Shown here: positions 27,618 through 36,895 of the stretch, one piece after another
How the letters are laid out: each line of letters opens with the position of its first letter
Position numbering within the stretch: position 1 is the stretch's first letter
Source: Stutzerimonas stutzeri
GTDB taxonomy: Bacteria > Pseudomonadota > Gammaproteobacteria > Pseudomonadales > Pseudomonadaceae
Direction of reading: 5' to 3'
Length of the DNA stretch: 64,000 nucleotides
Assembly (NCBI RefSeq): GCF_024448955.1
Contig: NZ_JAMOIH010000006.1
Location: 179,420 to 243,419 of the forward strand
The notes under the pieces: generated by a model
What the model was told of the DNA's origin: nothing
Database searches by the model: none
The model's input: only the letters and a program-made list of their open reading frames with translations
Program-made: the position numbers and the translations under genes

Positions 27618-28925
27618 CTATGGCTGAGTGGCCGAGGTGATAACGGCCGACCCATCTCCGACAATTCGCGAGATTTCTGCCGCCGCCTGGTTAGCTTGTG
27701 ATAGCGCAGACAGGTACTGAGATCGGGCTTGGAAAAGCGTGCGTTGAGCATCCAGTACGTCAAGGAACGTGAATTTTCCAAGTTCGAACCCCTTGCTGGC
27801 AGCTTCATAAGCGCTTTGGGCACTGGGGAGCATATCGTTGCGCAACAGTTCAAACTGCTGGCGAGCAGTGCGCAGCCGCATGTGCGCTTGGGAAAGTTCG
27901 CTTTTCAGGCGTATATGGACGGCGTTGAGCTCGTCCTGCGCCTGGTAGGCCCGTTCCTGCGCTGCTCCGATGTTGCCTTGGTTTCGATCAAACAACGGCA
28001 GGGGCATCGAGATACTCACCAATCCCAGCGTGCCGTTATATTCATCTGAGCGTTGGGCACCTACGCTAACCGTCACGTTAGAAAAGCGATTCGTCCTTTC
28101 CAGCTTTAACGCAGCCCGACGTCTTTCAGCCTCCCGACGCGCGCGGGTTAGTTGGGCGGAATCGTTCAAACGGCTATAAAGCTCAGCTAGCTCGGGAAGA
28201 GGAGGCACTGCCTCTGCCGGCTCTTTTACTCGCTCAAAGCGTGGCTGTGGATTTCCCCAGTTGGCCGCCAGCCGAGTGCGCGCAGCTTCGAGTTCAGCTG
28301 TGGCCTGGGCAAGCTCTACTTGCACTCCAGTAGCCGCAACCCGCGCCCGGGTTTCCTCTACGGGAGAAACCATGCCGGCCCTCACACGTCGATTGGCCAC
28401 GTTCACTGCTTGCTTCGCAAGCTTTGAAGCAGCCTGAGCGAGGTCCAGCCGTTCTTGAGCAGTAAGCACATCGTAGTACGCGCCCATCACTGCCCCCCTC
28501 AGTCGAGCTTGGGCGTCCTGTAGGTCAGCAGCTGCTACGTCCAAGGCTCGTTGCGCCGCCTCAATACGAGCCGAACGTTTACCACCCAGCTCTATTTCTT
28601 GGCTCAGTTCAAGCGTGGTCTCCGGGGCATCGCCCCGGATTCCCTCCTGGCTAGCGGACAATATTGGATTCGGACGTGCTCCGGCTTGGCTAATTAATGC
28701 GCGAGAAGCAGCCAGCTCACGTCTTGCAACAGCCAGTTCAGGGCTTGCAGAGCTAGCGAGTTCCAAGGCGCGTAGAAAGCTTATGGATTCGACAGACTCA
28801 ACGGGGAATGTATTTGACACACCGACAGGTAAGGTCTGTGTGAAGGTCGGCAACTCTAAGGGTTGCGCAAAGGCGAGATTGCACGACAACGTCGTCAACC
28901 CCAGCGAGAAAAGAGCTTTTCGCAC
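27618..28925 (-). CDS. czcC: CzcC, TolC-family outer-membrane channel
   Basis: The 435-residue protein has a signal peptide (KALFSLGLTTLSCNLAFAQ) and the two internal TolC repeats with long helices (ALELASSASPELAVARREL; EAASKGFELGKFTFLDVLDAQRTLFQARSQYL). The latter stretch is the standard outer-membrane-efflux signature. It supplies the outer-membrane exit of CzcCBA. It is followed by czcB on the same strand. Confidence 0.9.
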   Translation of the reverse strand: MRKALFSLGLTTLSCNLAFAQPLELPTFTQTLPVGVSNTFPVESVESISFLRALELASSASPELAVARRELAASRALISQAGARPNPILSASQEGIRGDAPETTLELSQEIELGGKRSARIEAAQRALDVAAADLQDAQARLRGAVMGAYYDVLTAQERLDLAQAASKLAKQAVNVANRRVRAGMVSPVEETRARVAATGVQVELAQATAELEAARTRLAANWGNPQPRFERVKEPAEAVPPLPELAELYSRLNDSAQLTRARREAERRRAALKLERTNRFSNVTVSVGAQRSDEYNGTLGLVSISMPLPLFDRNQGNIGAAQERAYQAQDELNAVHIRLKSELSQAHMRLRTARQQFELLRNDMLPSAQSAYEAASKGFELGKFTFLDVLDAQRTLFQARSQYLSALSQANQAAAEISRIVGDGSAVITSATQP

Positions 28926-28983
28926 CGAAATCTCCTAAAAAAAGGGAAGGTTCGGTGAGACGTCAGATACAGATAAATGGCGC

Positions 28984-29364
28984 TTACTGGTTACTTTGGC
29001 GTCCCACCGGTTTTGCACCGATGCGCCAATTAGGTTTCTCAGGACGCCCCGCTTCAGCCGATGCGTAGCTAGCAGAAGGAAACGGTTTCAAGCTCATTGA
29101 TAATACCGAACCAGGACAGATCCCTTTCGTTATAAGCGGCTTGATATGGTCGCCATGAAAGACACAGTCTCCATCCAGACTGATTTTTTTTGCGGCTTTT
29201 GACGATCCTTCCTCGTCAGTACCCAGAGACTCGTGCGGATGTTCGTGATGTCCAAGATGATTTGCTGCCGAACCATCCTCATGACTGCAGCTCGTGCTAA
29301 CAACTGCCCATGATGATTGCAATGGGAACAAGGCTAGCAACATCAGCAAAACTATTTTTCTCAT
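28984..29364 (-). CDS. czcI: CzcI-like periplasmic protein, first gene of czcICBA
   Basis: The 126-residue protein has a signal peptide (MRKIVLLMLLALFPLQSSWA) and a His-rich start to the mature chain (SCSHEDGSAANHLGHHEHPHES), with Cys in DGDCVFHGDH. CzcI proteins sit first in czc operons and modulate zinc-dependent expression. The ATG at 29364 is chosen because the signal peptide begins there; the upstream extension (43 residues) is not signal-like. A perfect ATTACA-N4-TGTAAT box lies about 230 bases upstream. Confidence 0.72.
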   Translation of the reverse strand: MRKIVLLMLLALFPLQSSWAVVSTSCSHEDGSAANHLGHHEHPHESLGTDEEGSSKAAKKISLDGDCVFHGDHIKPLITKGICPGSVLSMSLKPFPSASYASAEAGRPEKPNWRIGAKPVGRQSNQ

Positions 29365-29591
29365 CCAAGGCAAAACGATGACTTCCTGGTTTAGATGTCG
29401 AATCCAATCATAAGAACTACCCCCGCCAAGACGCGAAACACATGCGCCTCTACTGCGATAGTGATTCGCCCTGAATTTAGTAGACAAATACACGAAAGCG
29501 TTTTTATCAGCCTTGCCAAGCCGGCGAGATAGCTGATGGCTATGGGGTGGTGACTTTAAATAAGTGTGGATAACGACCTGGTGACCGCAAC

Positions 29592-29607
29592 ATTACAAAT
29601 CTGTAAT
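29592..29607. promoter_or_regulatory. CzcR/CopR box (perfect)
   Basis: ATTACA-AATC-TGTAAT, in the divergent region between czcI (start 29364) and the OprD porin (start 29765). A weaker related half-site, ATTACA-AAAT-AGTCAT, follows at 29637-29652. The position fits joint control of czcICBA and the porin. Confidence 0.75.
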
Positions 29608-29764
29608 CGAAGGAGTGCGCGATTGGGCTTCCTCAGATTACAAAATAGTCATTTGCCGCTAATCCTGCCGTCATCTCTAGGGGAAGAACATGGCCAAGCG
29701 CTAAAAACAAAAAGGCGAAAGGCGTCATTCGAGCACTGACCTGCCGTACATAAGGAGCATCATC

Positions 29765-31084
29765 ATGAGCAAAAAGGCCGTTTTTTCGCTGACAGCCCTT
29801 TCACTGGCATTGGGCAGCGCCCCGGTCTTTGCCCAATCGGAAACAGCCGAGGGCTTCATCGAAGGCAGCACGCTATCGCTGATAAATCGCAACTTCTATT
29901 TCAATCGGGATTTTCGCGACGGTGAGAGTGCCGCCGGCAATGGCTACTCCGAGGAATGGGCCCACGGATTGATGGCCTTCTTCGAGTCCGGATATACCCA
30001 AGGCTCGGTAGGGATTGGCTTCGACGCTTTCGCCATGCTCGGCCTCAAGCTCGACTCCGGTTCGGGGCGCTCCGGTGTGGGCGGCAGCATCGACCTGCTT
30101 CCCCACGACAGCGCTGGCGATCCTGAGGATGACTTCACACGGGTGGGGGGCGCGGTGAAAGCACGCTTGCTGGACACCGAGATCAAGGCCGGCGATGTAT
30201 TTCCCACTACACCTGTCGTGCACTTCGGCGACTCTCGGCTGCTGCCGGAGTCTTTCAAGGGTGTCACCGTTGTGAACAACTCGCTGGACGACCTCACCCT
30301 TCAGGGAGGCCGCTTGCACGCGATGAGCCAGCCCAACACCAGTAACATGAACGAAGACTTCGTCACCTTCTACGGCGGGGGCGTAGACGCGCCTTGGCTC
30401 GGCTACGCAGGCGGTGACTACAGCGTGAATGAAAATATCAGTCTTAGCCTGTACACCAGCCGCCTCAAAGATGCCTGGAACCAGCATTACTTCGGTGCGT
30501 CGGCCACCTATCCGCTCTCCGATATCGTCGCGCTGCTGGCCAGCTTCAACTATTACAAGGCAACCGACGAAGGCCGTGAGTTGCTGGGCGAGTTCAACAA
30601 CAACATCTGGAGCTCCAGCCTGGGTGTCGCCTTCGGCGCGCACACCGTCACGGCGTCGTATCAGCGAAACAACGGTAACAACGACTTTGACTACTTGCGC
30701 CAGGCGGACTCGATCTACCTGAACAACTCCATTCAGTACAGTGATTTCAACTCACCTAAAGAGCAGTCCTGGATGCTGCGCTACGACCTGAACATGGCGG
30801 AGTACGGCATACCCGGGCTTACTTTCATGACCCGCTACGCCCGCGGTTGGGGCGCCGATTACAGCAACGCGAACGAGGTGTACATGCGCCAAGACGATAA
30901 CGGTGCGCCGCTGACGGGACAGAACCGCTGGGAACGCGACGTCGAAGCCCGCTACGTTGTACAGACTGGCTCTCTCAAGGATTTGTCTCTGCGGGTGCGC
31001 CAGGCTACCACGCGGGCGACTGCTTTCGAGTCCGACCTCGATGAGGTCCGATTCATCGCCGAGTACCCTCTCTCGATCTTGTGA
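29765..31084 (+). CDS. OprD-family outer-membrane porin
   Basis: The 439-residue protein has a signal peptide cleaved after PVFAQ, then GFIEGSTLSLINRNFYFNRDFRDG, the usual OprD N-terminal strand, and the family C-terminus DEVRFIAEYPLSIL. OprD-type porins let basic amino acids, small acids or carbapenems in. In P. aeruginosa, CzcR represses oprD while inducing czcCBA; here a porin of this family is directly divergent from czcI, so coupled control by the box at 29592 is likely. Substrate unknown. Confidence 0.88.
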   Translation: MSKKAVFSLTALSLALGSAPVFAQSETAEGFIEGSTLSLINRNFYFNRDFRDGESAAGNGYSEEWAHGLMAFFESGYTQGSVGIGFDAFAMLGLKLDSGSGRSGVGGSIDLLPHDSAGDPEDDFTRVGGAVKARLLDTEIKAGDVFPTTPVVHFGDSRLLPESFKGVTVVNNSLDDLTLQGGRLHAMSQPNTSNMNEDFVTFYGGGVDAPWLGYAGGDYSVNENISLSLYTSRLKDAWNQHYFGASATYPLSDIVALLASFNYYKATDEGRELLGEFNNNIWSSSLGVAFGAHTVTASYQRNNGNNDFDYLRQADSIYLNNSIQYSDFNSPKEQSWMLRYDLNMAEYGIPGLTFMTRYARGWGADYSNANEVYMRQDDNGAPLTGQNRWERDVEARYVVQTGSLKDLSLRVRQATTRATAFESDLDEVRFIAEYPLSIL

Positions 31085-31145
31085 AACACCATGAGCAACA
31101 CCACATCTTCTTTAGTTTTGCTCCCTTGGTTTGAAGATGTGTTTC

Positions 31146-31170
31146 AGGCGCCCATCAGGGCGCCTTTTTT
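31146..31170 (+). terminator. Rho-independent terminator
   Basis: AGGCGCCC-ATC-AGGGCGCCT followed by TTTTTT, about 60 bases after the porin. Confidence 0.8.
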
Positions 31171-31217
31171 CGTTTGGTGCACCCGCTCGCGCTGCGGGTC
31201 AACCAAATGACCGGTAG

Positions 31218-31233
31218 ATTACAAATTCGCAAG
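31218..31233 (+). promoter_or_regulatory. Weak CzcR-like box upstream of czcR
   Basis: ATTACA-AATT-CGCAAG. The left half is perfect and the right half has two to three mismatches. It lies 172 bases before the start of czcR and may serve autoregulation. Confidence 0.35.
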
Positions 31234-31404
31234 ATAGCCCTCACAGGGCTTTTACCGCGTTAAAGTGCTTCCCGCTTCCCTGGGCAGATCTTTTCGCCTC
31301 TGCCTTTCACGCTAGAGCCAAGCCGCTTTCGTCTTGACCTAGTTACTACATGGATTTTTTTGGTTCCGCTTACCGCGCACCTCCTTGCCGAGTTACCTCA
31401 AAAC

Positions 31405-32079
31405 ATGCGCATCCTGGTTGTCGAAGACGAGATCAAAGCTGCGGAATACTTGCAGCAGGGTCTTATCGAATGTGGTTACTTGGTCGATTGCGTAAGTGAT
31501 GGCCTCGATGGGTTTCACCTGGCACTGCAGAACGACTATGACATCGTGCTGCTAGATGTGAATCTGCCAACCATGGATGGGTGGGAGGTTCTCGAACTCA
31601 TCAGGCGGCGTAAGCAGACACGCGTCATCATGCTGACTGCCAATGGCCGCTTAGAGCAAAAAGTCCGCGGCTTGGAATCGGGCGCCGACGACTATCTGGT
31701 CAAGCCGTTCCAGTTCCCCGAGCTGCTTGCCCGTATCCGGACACTGTTGCGGCGAGGCGAGGCAGTCACACTTCCGAGCAACCTGCGTGTAGCCGACCTC
31801 GAACTGGACCCGGCCCGGCATAGGGCTTACCGGAGCGGTCAGCGTATCGACCTCACCAGCAAAGAATTTGCGTTATTGCATCTGCTCATGCGCCGGACTG
31901 GCGAAGTCCTCACGCGTACGGAAATAACTGCCATGGTGTGGGACATCAATTTCGACTGCGATACCAATGTGGTGGATGTTGCGATTCGTCGCCTGCGGAT
32001 GAAAGTGGACGAACCCTTCGGCGATCGCCTGATACACACCATCCGGGGTGTGGGCTACGTGCTGGAGGCGCGGCCTTGA
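31405..32079 (+). CDS. czcR: CzcR, OmpR-type response regulator
   Basis: The 224-residue protein has a receiver domain with phospho-acceptor Asp51 (DYDIVLLDVN), Lys in YLVKPFQF, and a winged-helix DNA-binding domain (RIDLTSKEFALLHLLMRRTGEVLTR, DTNVVDVAIRRLRMKVD). Starting ATG 31405 (MRILVVEDE) is preferred over an in-frame start 45 bases earlier because the receiver fold begins here. It overlaps the sensor kinase czcS by TTGA. It resembles the island's CopR (60481) throughout, consistent with similar DNA targets. Confidence 0.88.
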   Translation: MRILVVEDEIKAAEYLQQGLIECGYLVDCVSDGLDGFHLALQNDYDIVLLDVNLPTMDGWEVLELIRRRKQTRVIMLTANGRLEQKVRGLESGADDYLVKPFQFPELLARIRTLLRRGEAVTLPSNLRVADLELDPARHRAYRSGQRIDLTSKEFALLHLLMRRTGEVLTRTEITAMVWDINFDCDTNVVDVAIRRLRMKVDEPFGDRLIHTIRGVGYVLEARP

Positions 32080-33449
32080 AGCCACTCAGCCTCGCATCGC
32101 GTCTCGCGCTTCAAATCACACTGACCGGCGCCGCTTTGGTCGCGCTGCTGATTGCACTGAGCTACTGGGTACTGGTGCGCCAACTGGAACTGCGCGCCCA
32201 GGAGGAAGTGACGGCCAAGCTCTCTCAGATCGATCATGGACTCCTCGAAGACACCAAAGCCCGTATGGGCCGCTCCTGGCAACACGCATTGAGCGATACC
32301 GTACTCGGCCATGACAACCTTTCGATTACGGTCATCGGCGATACAGCGAAATCACCCATTTTCAGTATCGGCCGATTCGCCAATGCGCCGCAGCAGCTGG
32401 ATCTCGTGAGCAGGGACGGCGACTATCTTGGCTGGACAACGAAAGATGGCGTGCAGATGCTAACCGGGCGCAAGCAAATCCAAGTCCCGGGACTGGCTCC
32501 AATGACGCTTTTACTTTCGCAAGATCGCAGTGCCGATCAACGGCTGGTGGCTGCATTCCTGCGCTCGGCCTTAGTGACCGTGCCGATGCTACTGATATTG
32601 ATCGGATTGGCTGGATGGCTAATCGCCCAAAATGGCTTGCGGCCGCTTCGCAAGTTCCGGGCCTTGGCGACTAAGGTATCTACACAGGATCTATCACCTC
32701 GAATCCGCACCGATCGGCTTCCGCAAGAGCTCCAGGCATTGGCGCACAGCCTCAACGTAATGCTTCATCGACTCGATGACGGCGTTCAGCAACTGTCACA
32801 ATTCTCGGACGATGTGGCTCATGAGTTAAAAACTCCGCTGAACAACCTGATAGGCAAGGCGCAGGTGACTTTGGTGCGTGAGCGAAGCAAGGAGCATTAT
32901 CGGGAGGTGATCGAGTCGTCGGTTGAAGAACTCGAACGCATGGATCGAATCGTGTCAGACATGCTGTTTCTCGCCCAGGCCAGCCACGCCAGCCCAGCAC
33001 TGAAGCTCGAACAATTATCTTTAGGAAGCGAGGCGAGGCGCGTATGTGAATACTTCGAAGTCCTTGCCGAAGAAGCGGGAGTCGCTACGACAGTAACGGG
33101 CGATGCCATGATTTTGGGAAATCGACTTATGGTCCAGCGGGCCATTTCCAACCTGCTATCCAACGCGCTGCGGCATTCAAATACTGGCAGTACGGTCGAA
33201 CTTAAGATCCTTGAGGAGGACGTAGACATCGTCTCGCTGGCTGTCACCAATCATGGCGCGACTATCGAATCGGATCATCTCCCACATCTGTTCGACCGCT
33301 TTTACCGCGTTAACGGCATACAACCTCGCGGGGCAGGATTGGGGCTAGCGATTGTCCGCTCAGTGATGAACCTCCACAAAGGCCACGTGGCCGTCGCCAG
33401 CAAAGACGGTCGGACCACGTTTGAACTCACGTTTCCTCGGCAGGCCTGA
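32076..33449 (+). CDS. czcS: CzcS, heavy-metal sensor histidine kinase
   Basis: The 457-residue kinase starts with TTG at 32076, overlapping the czcR stop (TTGA). It has two membrane helices (about residues 10-35 and 163-185) around a periplasmic sensing loop, a HAMP linker, the phospho-accepting His249 in DVAHELKTPLN, an N box (ISNLLSNALRHS) and G boxes (RGAGLGLAIVRSVMNLHKG). The family (CusS/CzcS/IrlS) senses periplasmic Zn, Cd, Cu or Ag. Adjacent gene order points to Zn/Cd/Co. Confidence 0.88.
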   Translation: MKPLSLASRLALQITLTGAALVALLIALSYWVLVRQLELRAQEEVTAKLSQIDHGLLEDTKARMGRSWQHALSDTVLGHDNLSITVIGDTAKSPIFSIGRFANAPQQLDLVSRDGDYLGWTTKDGVQMLTGRKQIQVPGLAPMTLLLSQDRSADQRLVAAFLRSALVTVPMLLILIGLAGWLIAQNGLRPLRKFRALATKVSTQDLSPRIRTDRLPQELQALAHSLNVMLHRLDDGVQQLSQFSDDVAHELKTPLNNLIGKAQVTLVRERSKEHYREVIESSVEELERMDRIVSDMLFLAQASHASPALKLEQLSLGSEARRVCEYFEVLAEEAGVATTVTGDAMILGNRLMVQRAISNLLSNALRHSNTGSTVELKILEEDVDIVSLAVTNHGATIESDHLPHLFDRFYRVNGIQPRGAGLGLAIVRSVMNLHKGHVAVASKDGRTTFELTFPRQA

Positions 33450-33571
33450 CTCAAAGTGATACCGCACGGAGACAGCCATCACTACGAAGGGGCAAAAACC
33501 ACAGGGACAAACAACCATTTCGAGGGCATGCGCGTTGGCCGGGTAACCAGGCCCGCAAGCCCCAACGCCGT

Positions 33572-33976
33572 TCATTTAATGCATGCGTCCTCGCTAATTC
33601 CGGCGAGAATGCCGCAAGCCTCAACTTCCCGCCCATCGTTGCAATTAGCCCGCAGTGAAACGAGTTGTCGTTCGAGTGATTGCAGAGCGGTTATCTGGGA
33701 TCTGACTTGAGAAATGTGATCATCGAGTAAGGCATTGACGGCCGTACAAGGCTGGCGAGGGTCATCCTGGTAGCTTTGGAGTGCGTGAATCTCTGGAAGT
33801 GACAGATTCAAGATTCGGCAGCGCCGGATGAAAGCTAGCCGCTCGCCATGCTTCTCGGTGTAGACACGATAGCCGTTCGCCTGGCGATCAGGCGGTGGCA
33901 ACAAGCCCTGCTGCTCATAGAAGCGGATCGTCTGTGTATCAATCCCTATTAGCCTTGCTAACTGACCAATGCGCAT
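33572..33976 (-). CDS. cadR: CadR/PbrR-type MerR-family metal sensor
   Basis: The 134-residue regulator begins MRIGQLARLIGIDTQTIRFYEQ, the MerR helix-turn-helix, followed by a dimerisation helix and three cysteines at 77, 112 and 121. Their spacing agrees with CadR/PbrR sensors of Cd(II) or Pb(II). The start at 33976 fits the family; an in-frame ATG 15 bases upstream only adds MRIHT. It is divergent from a CDF transporter whose promoter holds a matching MerR operator, so it very likely activates that gene. Confidence 0.85.
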   Translation of the reverse strand: MRIGQLARLIGIDTQTIRFYEQQGLLPPPDRQANGYRVYTEKHGERLAFIRRCRILNLSLPEIHALQSYQDDPRQPCTAVNALLDDHISQVRSQITALQSLERQLVSLRANCNDGREVEACGILAGISEDACIK

Positions 33977-34004
33977 CGTGTGAATCCTCATCGGCTCTGC
34001 GTTA

Positions 34005-34035
34005 TTGACCTTATAGTAGCTATAAGGCTTTTAAT
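34005..34035 (+). promoter_or_regulatory. MerR-family (CadR) operator and promoter
   Basis: A -35 TTGACC (34005-34010) and -10 TTTAAT (34030-34035) are separated by a 19-base spacer, the long spacer typical of MerR-controlled promoters. The spacer region holds the near-perfect dyad CCTTATAG-TAG-CTATAAGG (34009-34027). It lies just upstream of the CDF gene at 34069. Confidence 0.85.
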
Positions 34036-34068
34036 GATCCCATCTTCGATTTCAAGTGGAGCCGTATC

Positions 34069-34959
34069 ATGAGCAAGTCCGATGGTCCCTGCGGCTGCGA
34101 TGCGACACCAGCCGCTGATGCCGATATGCAAAACCCTTCCGATACGACGGGGCAATGGGTCAGTGTTTACGCCGTGCCCAAGATGGATTGTCCATCAGAA
34201 GAGCGAATGATCCGCTTGGCGCTGAATGGTTTGGACGGAGTTCGGAAGCTGACTTTTGATCTGTCGGACCGTCGGTTAGATGTCATGCATGACAGTGCCG
34301 TTGAGCCCATAACCAAAAAGCTGGCGACGTTAGGGCTAGGCGCCACTCTTCAGAAAACTGTCGCGGCAGACCCTGAGATGATCAAAGCCGCCGAGAATCC
34401 GGCGAACTCTACACAGGAATCCCGCTCCCTACGTTTACTGTTAGGCATCAACGCCTTCATGTTCGTGGTAGAGATGACTGCTGGCCTGATTGCCAGGTCC
34501 GCGGGTCTGATTGCCGATTCGCTCGACATGTTCGCTGACGCGGCAGTGTACGGCCTGGCCCTTTATGCGGTTGGGCGCAGCGTCAATCTGCAGGTGCGTG
34601 CTGCACACCTTGCTGGTGTGCTCCAGCTGATTTTGGCCCTCGGCGTGCTCGTAGAGGTGATCAGACGCTTTATATTCGGCAGCGAGCCCGAGTCGCTGAT
34701 AATGATGGCCGTCGCGTTCCTGGCATTGCTCGCCAACACGGGTTGTTTGCTGCTGATTTCCAAACACCGGGAAGGTGGTGCTCACATGAAAGCGAGCTGG
34801 ATATTCTCCGCCAATGATGTGGTCATCAACATGGGCGTCATAGTCGCCGGAGCGCTCGTCGCTTGGACTGGGTCCAACTACCCAGACCTGATTATCGGTA
34901 CCGTCGTGGGATTCATCGTTCTCAACGGCGCTCGGCGTATTCTGGCGCTCAAGGGTTGA
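34069..34959 (+). CDS. Cation transporter (CDF-like) with N-terminal metal-binding domain
   Basis: The 296-residue protein has a cytoplasmic N-terminal domain of about 110 residues with CGCD near the start and PKMDCPSEERMIRLALNGL, a ferredoxin-like fold resembling HMA domains, followed by six membrane helices of the CDF type. The metal-site helices read DSLDMFADA and SANDVVINMG, so the usual HxxxD pairs are replaced by D- and N-containing versions. It is expressed from the CadR promoter at 34005, implying Cd, Pb or Zn export. Confidence 0.82.
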   Translation: MSKSDGPCGCDATPAADADMQNPSDTTGQWVSVYAVPKMDCPSEERMIRLALNGLDGVRKLTFDLSDRRLDVMHDSAVEPITKKLATLGLGATLQKTVAADPEMIKAAENPANSTQESRSLRLLLGINAFMFVVEMTAGLIARSAGLIADSLDMFADAAVYGLALYAVGRSVNLQVRAAHLAGVLQLILALGVLVEVIRRFIFGSEPESLIMMAVAFLALLANTGCLLLISKHREGGAHMKASWIFSANDVVINMGVIVAGALVAWTGSNYPDLIIGTVVGFIVLNGARRILALKG

Positions 34960-35014
34960 AGGAGCTCCCGTTACAGAAAAAGGGTGTCTTCATGCCTGTA
35001 AGCCATCCGGGTCT

Positions 35015-35045
35015 AGCGGCGTCAGCTAAAACTGGCGACGCCGCT
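35015..35045. terminator. Hairpin between convergent genes
   Basis: AGCGGCGTC (35015-35023) pairs with GACGCCGCT (35037-35045) around a 13-base loop. It lies between the cation transporter and the convergent HAD hydrolase, overlapping the end of the latter. The T run is short. Confidence 0.45.
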
Positions 35046-35678
35046 TTAGCCGTTGGCGGATGGTGGGTATTGCAGAACGTGGGCTGCAAAGTCCATCAGC
35101 GAGACGAAGCCGCACTGATCGGCTTTTCCTTCACGCTGTAGGTGGTAGCCCCGCATGCCTTGCCCAATTGGACCAAGCATATCGGCTTGCAACGTGTCAC
35201 CGATCATTGCGATAGCGGAGGCTTCGCAGCCAAGCTGTTCGATCATCTGACGATAGATTGCGGGCTCAGGCTTTATTGTCCCAACCTCAAAGCTCCATCC
35301 GTAAACATCGAACGACGGCAGTAACAGTTTGGCCGGAATCGCATATGGGGCTGCGAGATTGGAGCACAACGCGAGATTCAGGCCGGCGTCCTTTAGCTGA
35401 TTTAGCGACTCCAACGCATCATCGAAAAGGCGAACGCTGGCCAGCTCGGTGAAAAGGTCGCTTTCAAGGCTAGCTAACTCAGAGTTGCTCAACTGCGCAC
35501 CGAAATAATCGGCAGCTCCAGCCAAGCCCAGATTTCGAGTCATCAGAGTCCGTGCGTCATCCGGCCTTGGTGTTTTGCCCTGAAGCCGCAGGTTCTGCAT
35601 CAGTTGGCGGAAAGGATGGCGGCGCTCACCTATCTGGAGAAGCGTGCCAAACACATCGAAAACTACTGCTTGTATCAT
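35046..35678 (-). CDS. HAD-superfamily hydrolase
   Basis: The 210-residue protein has the haloacid-dehalogenase motifs: VVFDVFGTLL (motif I; the second Asp of DxD is Val-Phe-Gly, so phosphatase activity by the usual DxD is unlikely), CSN in LALCSNLA (motif II), KPEPAIYRQM (motif III Lys) and MIGDTLQADM (motif IV). The substrate is unknown. It is convergent with the transporter and precedes the damaged tcmP zone. Confidence 0.78.
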   Translation of the reverse strand: MIQAVVFDVFGTLLQIGERRHPFRQLMQNLRLQGKTPRPDDARTLMTRNLGLAGAADYFGAQLSNSELASLESDLFTELASVRLFDDALESLNQLKDAGLNLALCSNLAAPYAIPAKLLLPSFDVYGWSFEVGTIKPEPAIYRQMIEQLGCEASAIAMIGDTLQADMLGPIGQGMRGYHLQREGKADQCGFVSLMDFAAHVLQYPPSANG

Positions 35679-35689
35679 GCCGGTACCTC

Positions 35690-36077
35690 TACCGTTGGAG
35701 GCGAACCGCCCACCCGAAGAGCGATGCCGCCCCTCTCAGTTTTCTGAACTGGATTTCTTCAGAGGTGGCACGAAGAAGATGGGTCTTTGCGGGGGCGCTA
35801 TCAGGATATCTGTCGACTTGATGCTTGTGCCTTTTCGACGCCTTGTTTTGCCGTTCTTGTCGACCGCCAGCAGATCACCGGTCGCGACAGCAATGTCGAG
35901 TGCCTGCTTTACGCGAAGCTCGTCAGCCATGGTGTAGTTGGTCAATCCGCTCATCAGGCCCAAAAAAGGTTGCCGTTCTACCTCGTAGACCTGTTTGGGC
36001 AAGAGCTCCGAAAGTTCTCCTCGGATGCGGTCATTGGTAGCATCGTCGAAATAATGCTCATCCAACAGCAAATCGTG
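35690..36077 (-). repeat. Direct repeat, left copy (3' part of tcmP and downstream)
   Basis: This stretch is about 85-90% identical to 61203-61593 in the same orientation. The strongly conserved 342-base core (35736-36077) is the C-terminal part of tcmP. The two copies bracket the copper block. Confidence 0.8.
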
Positions 36078-36590
36078 CTGACCTGTCACGGCGATATCCC
36101 GATTGGCGTCGTAGCTGAAAAAGCTGGAAGGCGACAGCATATGGGAAAAGTTGTTGCCGTATTTCCAGTGGATCTTCTTCATCACATCGTTAGCGCGGTA
36201 GTTGTTCGCCAGATGGATAAACCAATAGGCCATCGGGTTGCTGCCGGCCGGACGAATGAAGAAGACGGTCATGTACTGGGCACCGCTTTCCTGCTTGATC
36301 CCCTCGGACAGATAGCGCTGGATCAGGTATTGCCAGCTCCGTGGCTGATGCGCCTTCAGCTGTTTAAGCATGTCCCATGGCACATGCTGATCCAAGCCGA
36401 TATTTGCAATGGCTTTCCGGTTCGCTTGGCGGTCGGCTAGATACGTAACCAAAAAATCGACATTGAAGGTCAGCAGGACCTCGGCTTTGTTGAGATTCTG
36501 GAAAATCCATTTGATCTTAGGGAACGGCACATCGCCATACATCATGCCCAGCCCCGCAGCGAGGATTGCCTTTTTCCGAGCCGGCTGCAT
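35736..36590 (-). pseudogene. tcmP: Three-Cys-motif partner protein TcmP, N-terminally truncated
   Basis: The 284-residue frame matches the TcmP family in its middle and C-terminal parts (FNVDFLVTYLAD, AYWFIHLANNYRANDVMK, EVERQPFLGLMSGLTNYTM), but the usual N-terminal portion of some 100 residues is absent. The apparent start codon lies exactly at the junction with an integrase fragment on the other strand (36591), so the start is probably accidental. TcmP proteins are of unknown function and usually accompany a three-Cys-motif partner, not present here. A shorter copy is at 61252-61593. Confidence 0.65.
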
Positions 36591-36842
36591 ATCTCAGACC
36601 ATCTATCCACTCGTCAATACGCTCGTATCGTCAAAGGTTGGGTGAAAGCCATTGGCCCTGATCCAGCCCTGTATGGCATTCACACAATAAGACGTACGAA
36701 GGCATCGCTGATCTATCGCAGGACGAAGAACCTGCGGGCAGTTCAACTGTTGCTCGGCCATACGAAGCTGGAGAGCACCGTTCGATATCTGGGGATTGAG
36801 GTCGATGATGCCCTAGAGATGGCGGAACAGACCGAGGTTTGA
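36591..36842 (+). pseudogene. Tyrosine recombinase, C-terminal catalytic remnant
   Basis: In frame it reads STRQYARIVKGWVKAIG, HTIRRTKASLIYRRTKNLR and LLLGHTKLESTVRYLGIEVD: the HxxR box, the H/W and the nucleophile Tyr of tyrosine integrases. The N-terminal half, with the first catalytic Arg, is missing. It abuts the truncated tcmP. The N-terminal part of the same integrase family is found separately at 38701-38823. Confidence 0.8.
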
Positions 36843-36895
36843 CCATGCATAGCGACGGTCGAAGCCAGGCCGTCGCTAACCGGCCAATAGCCGCC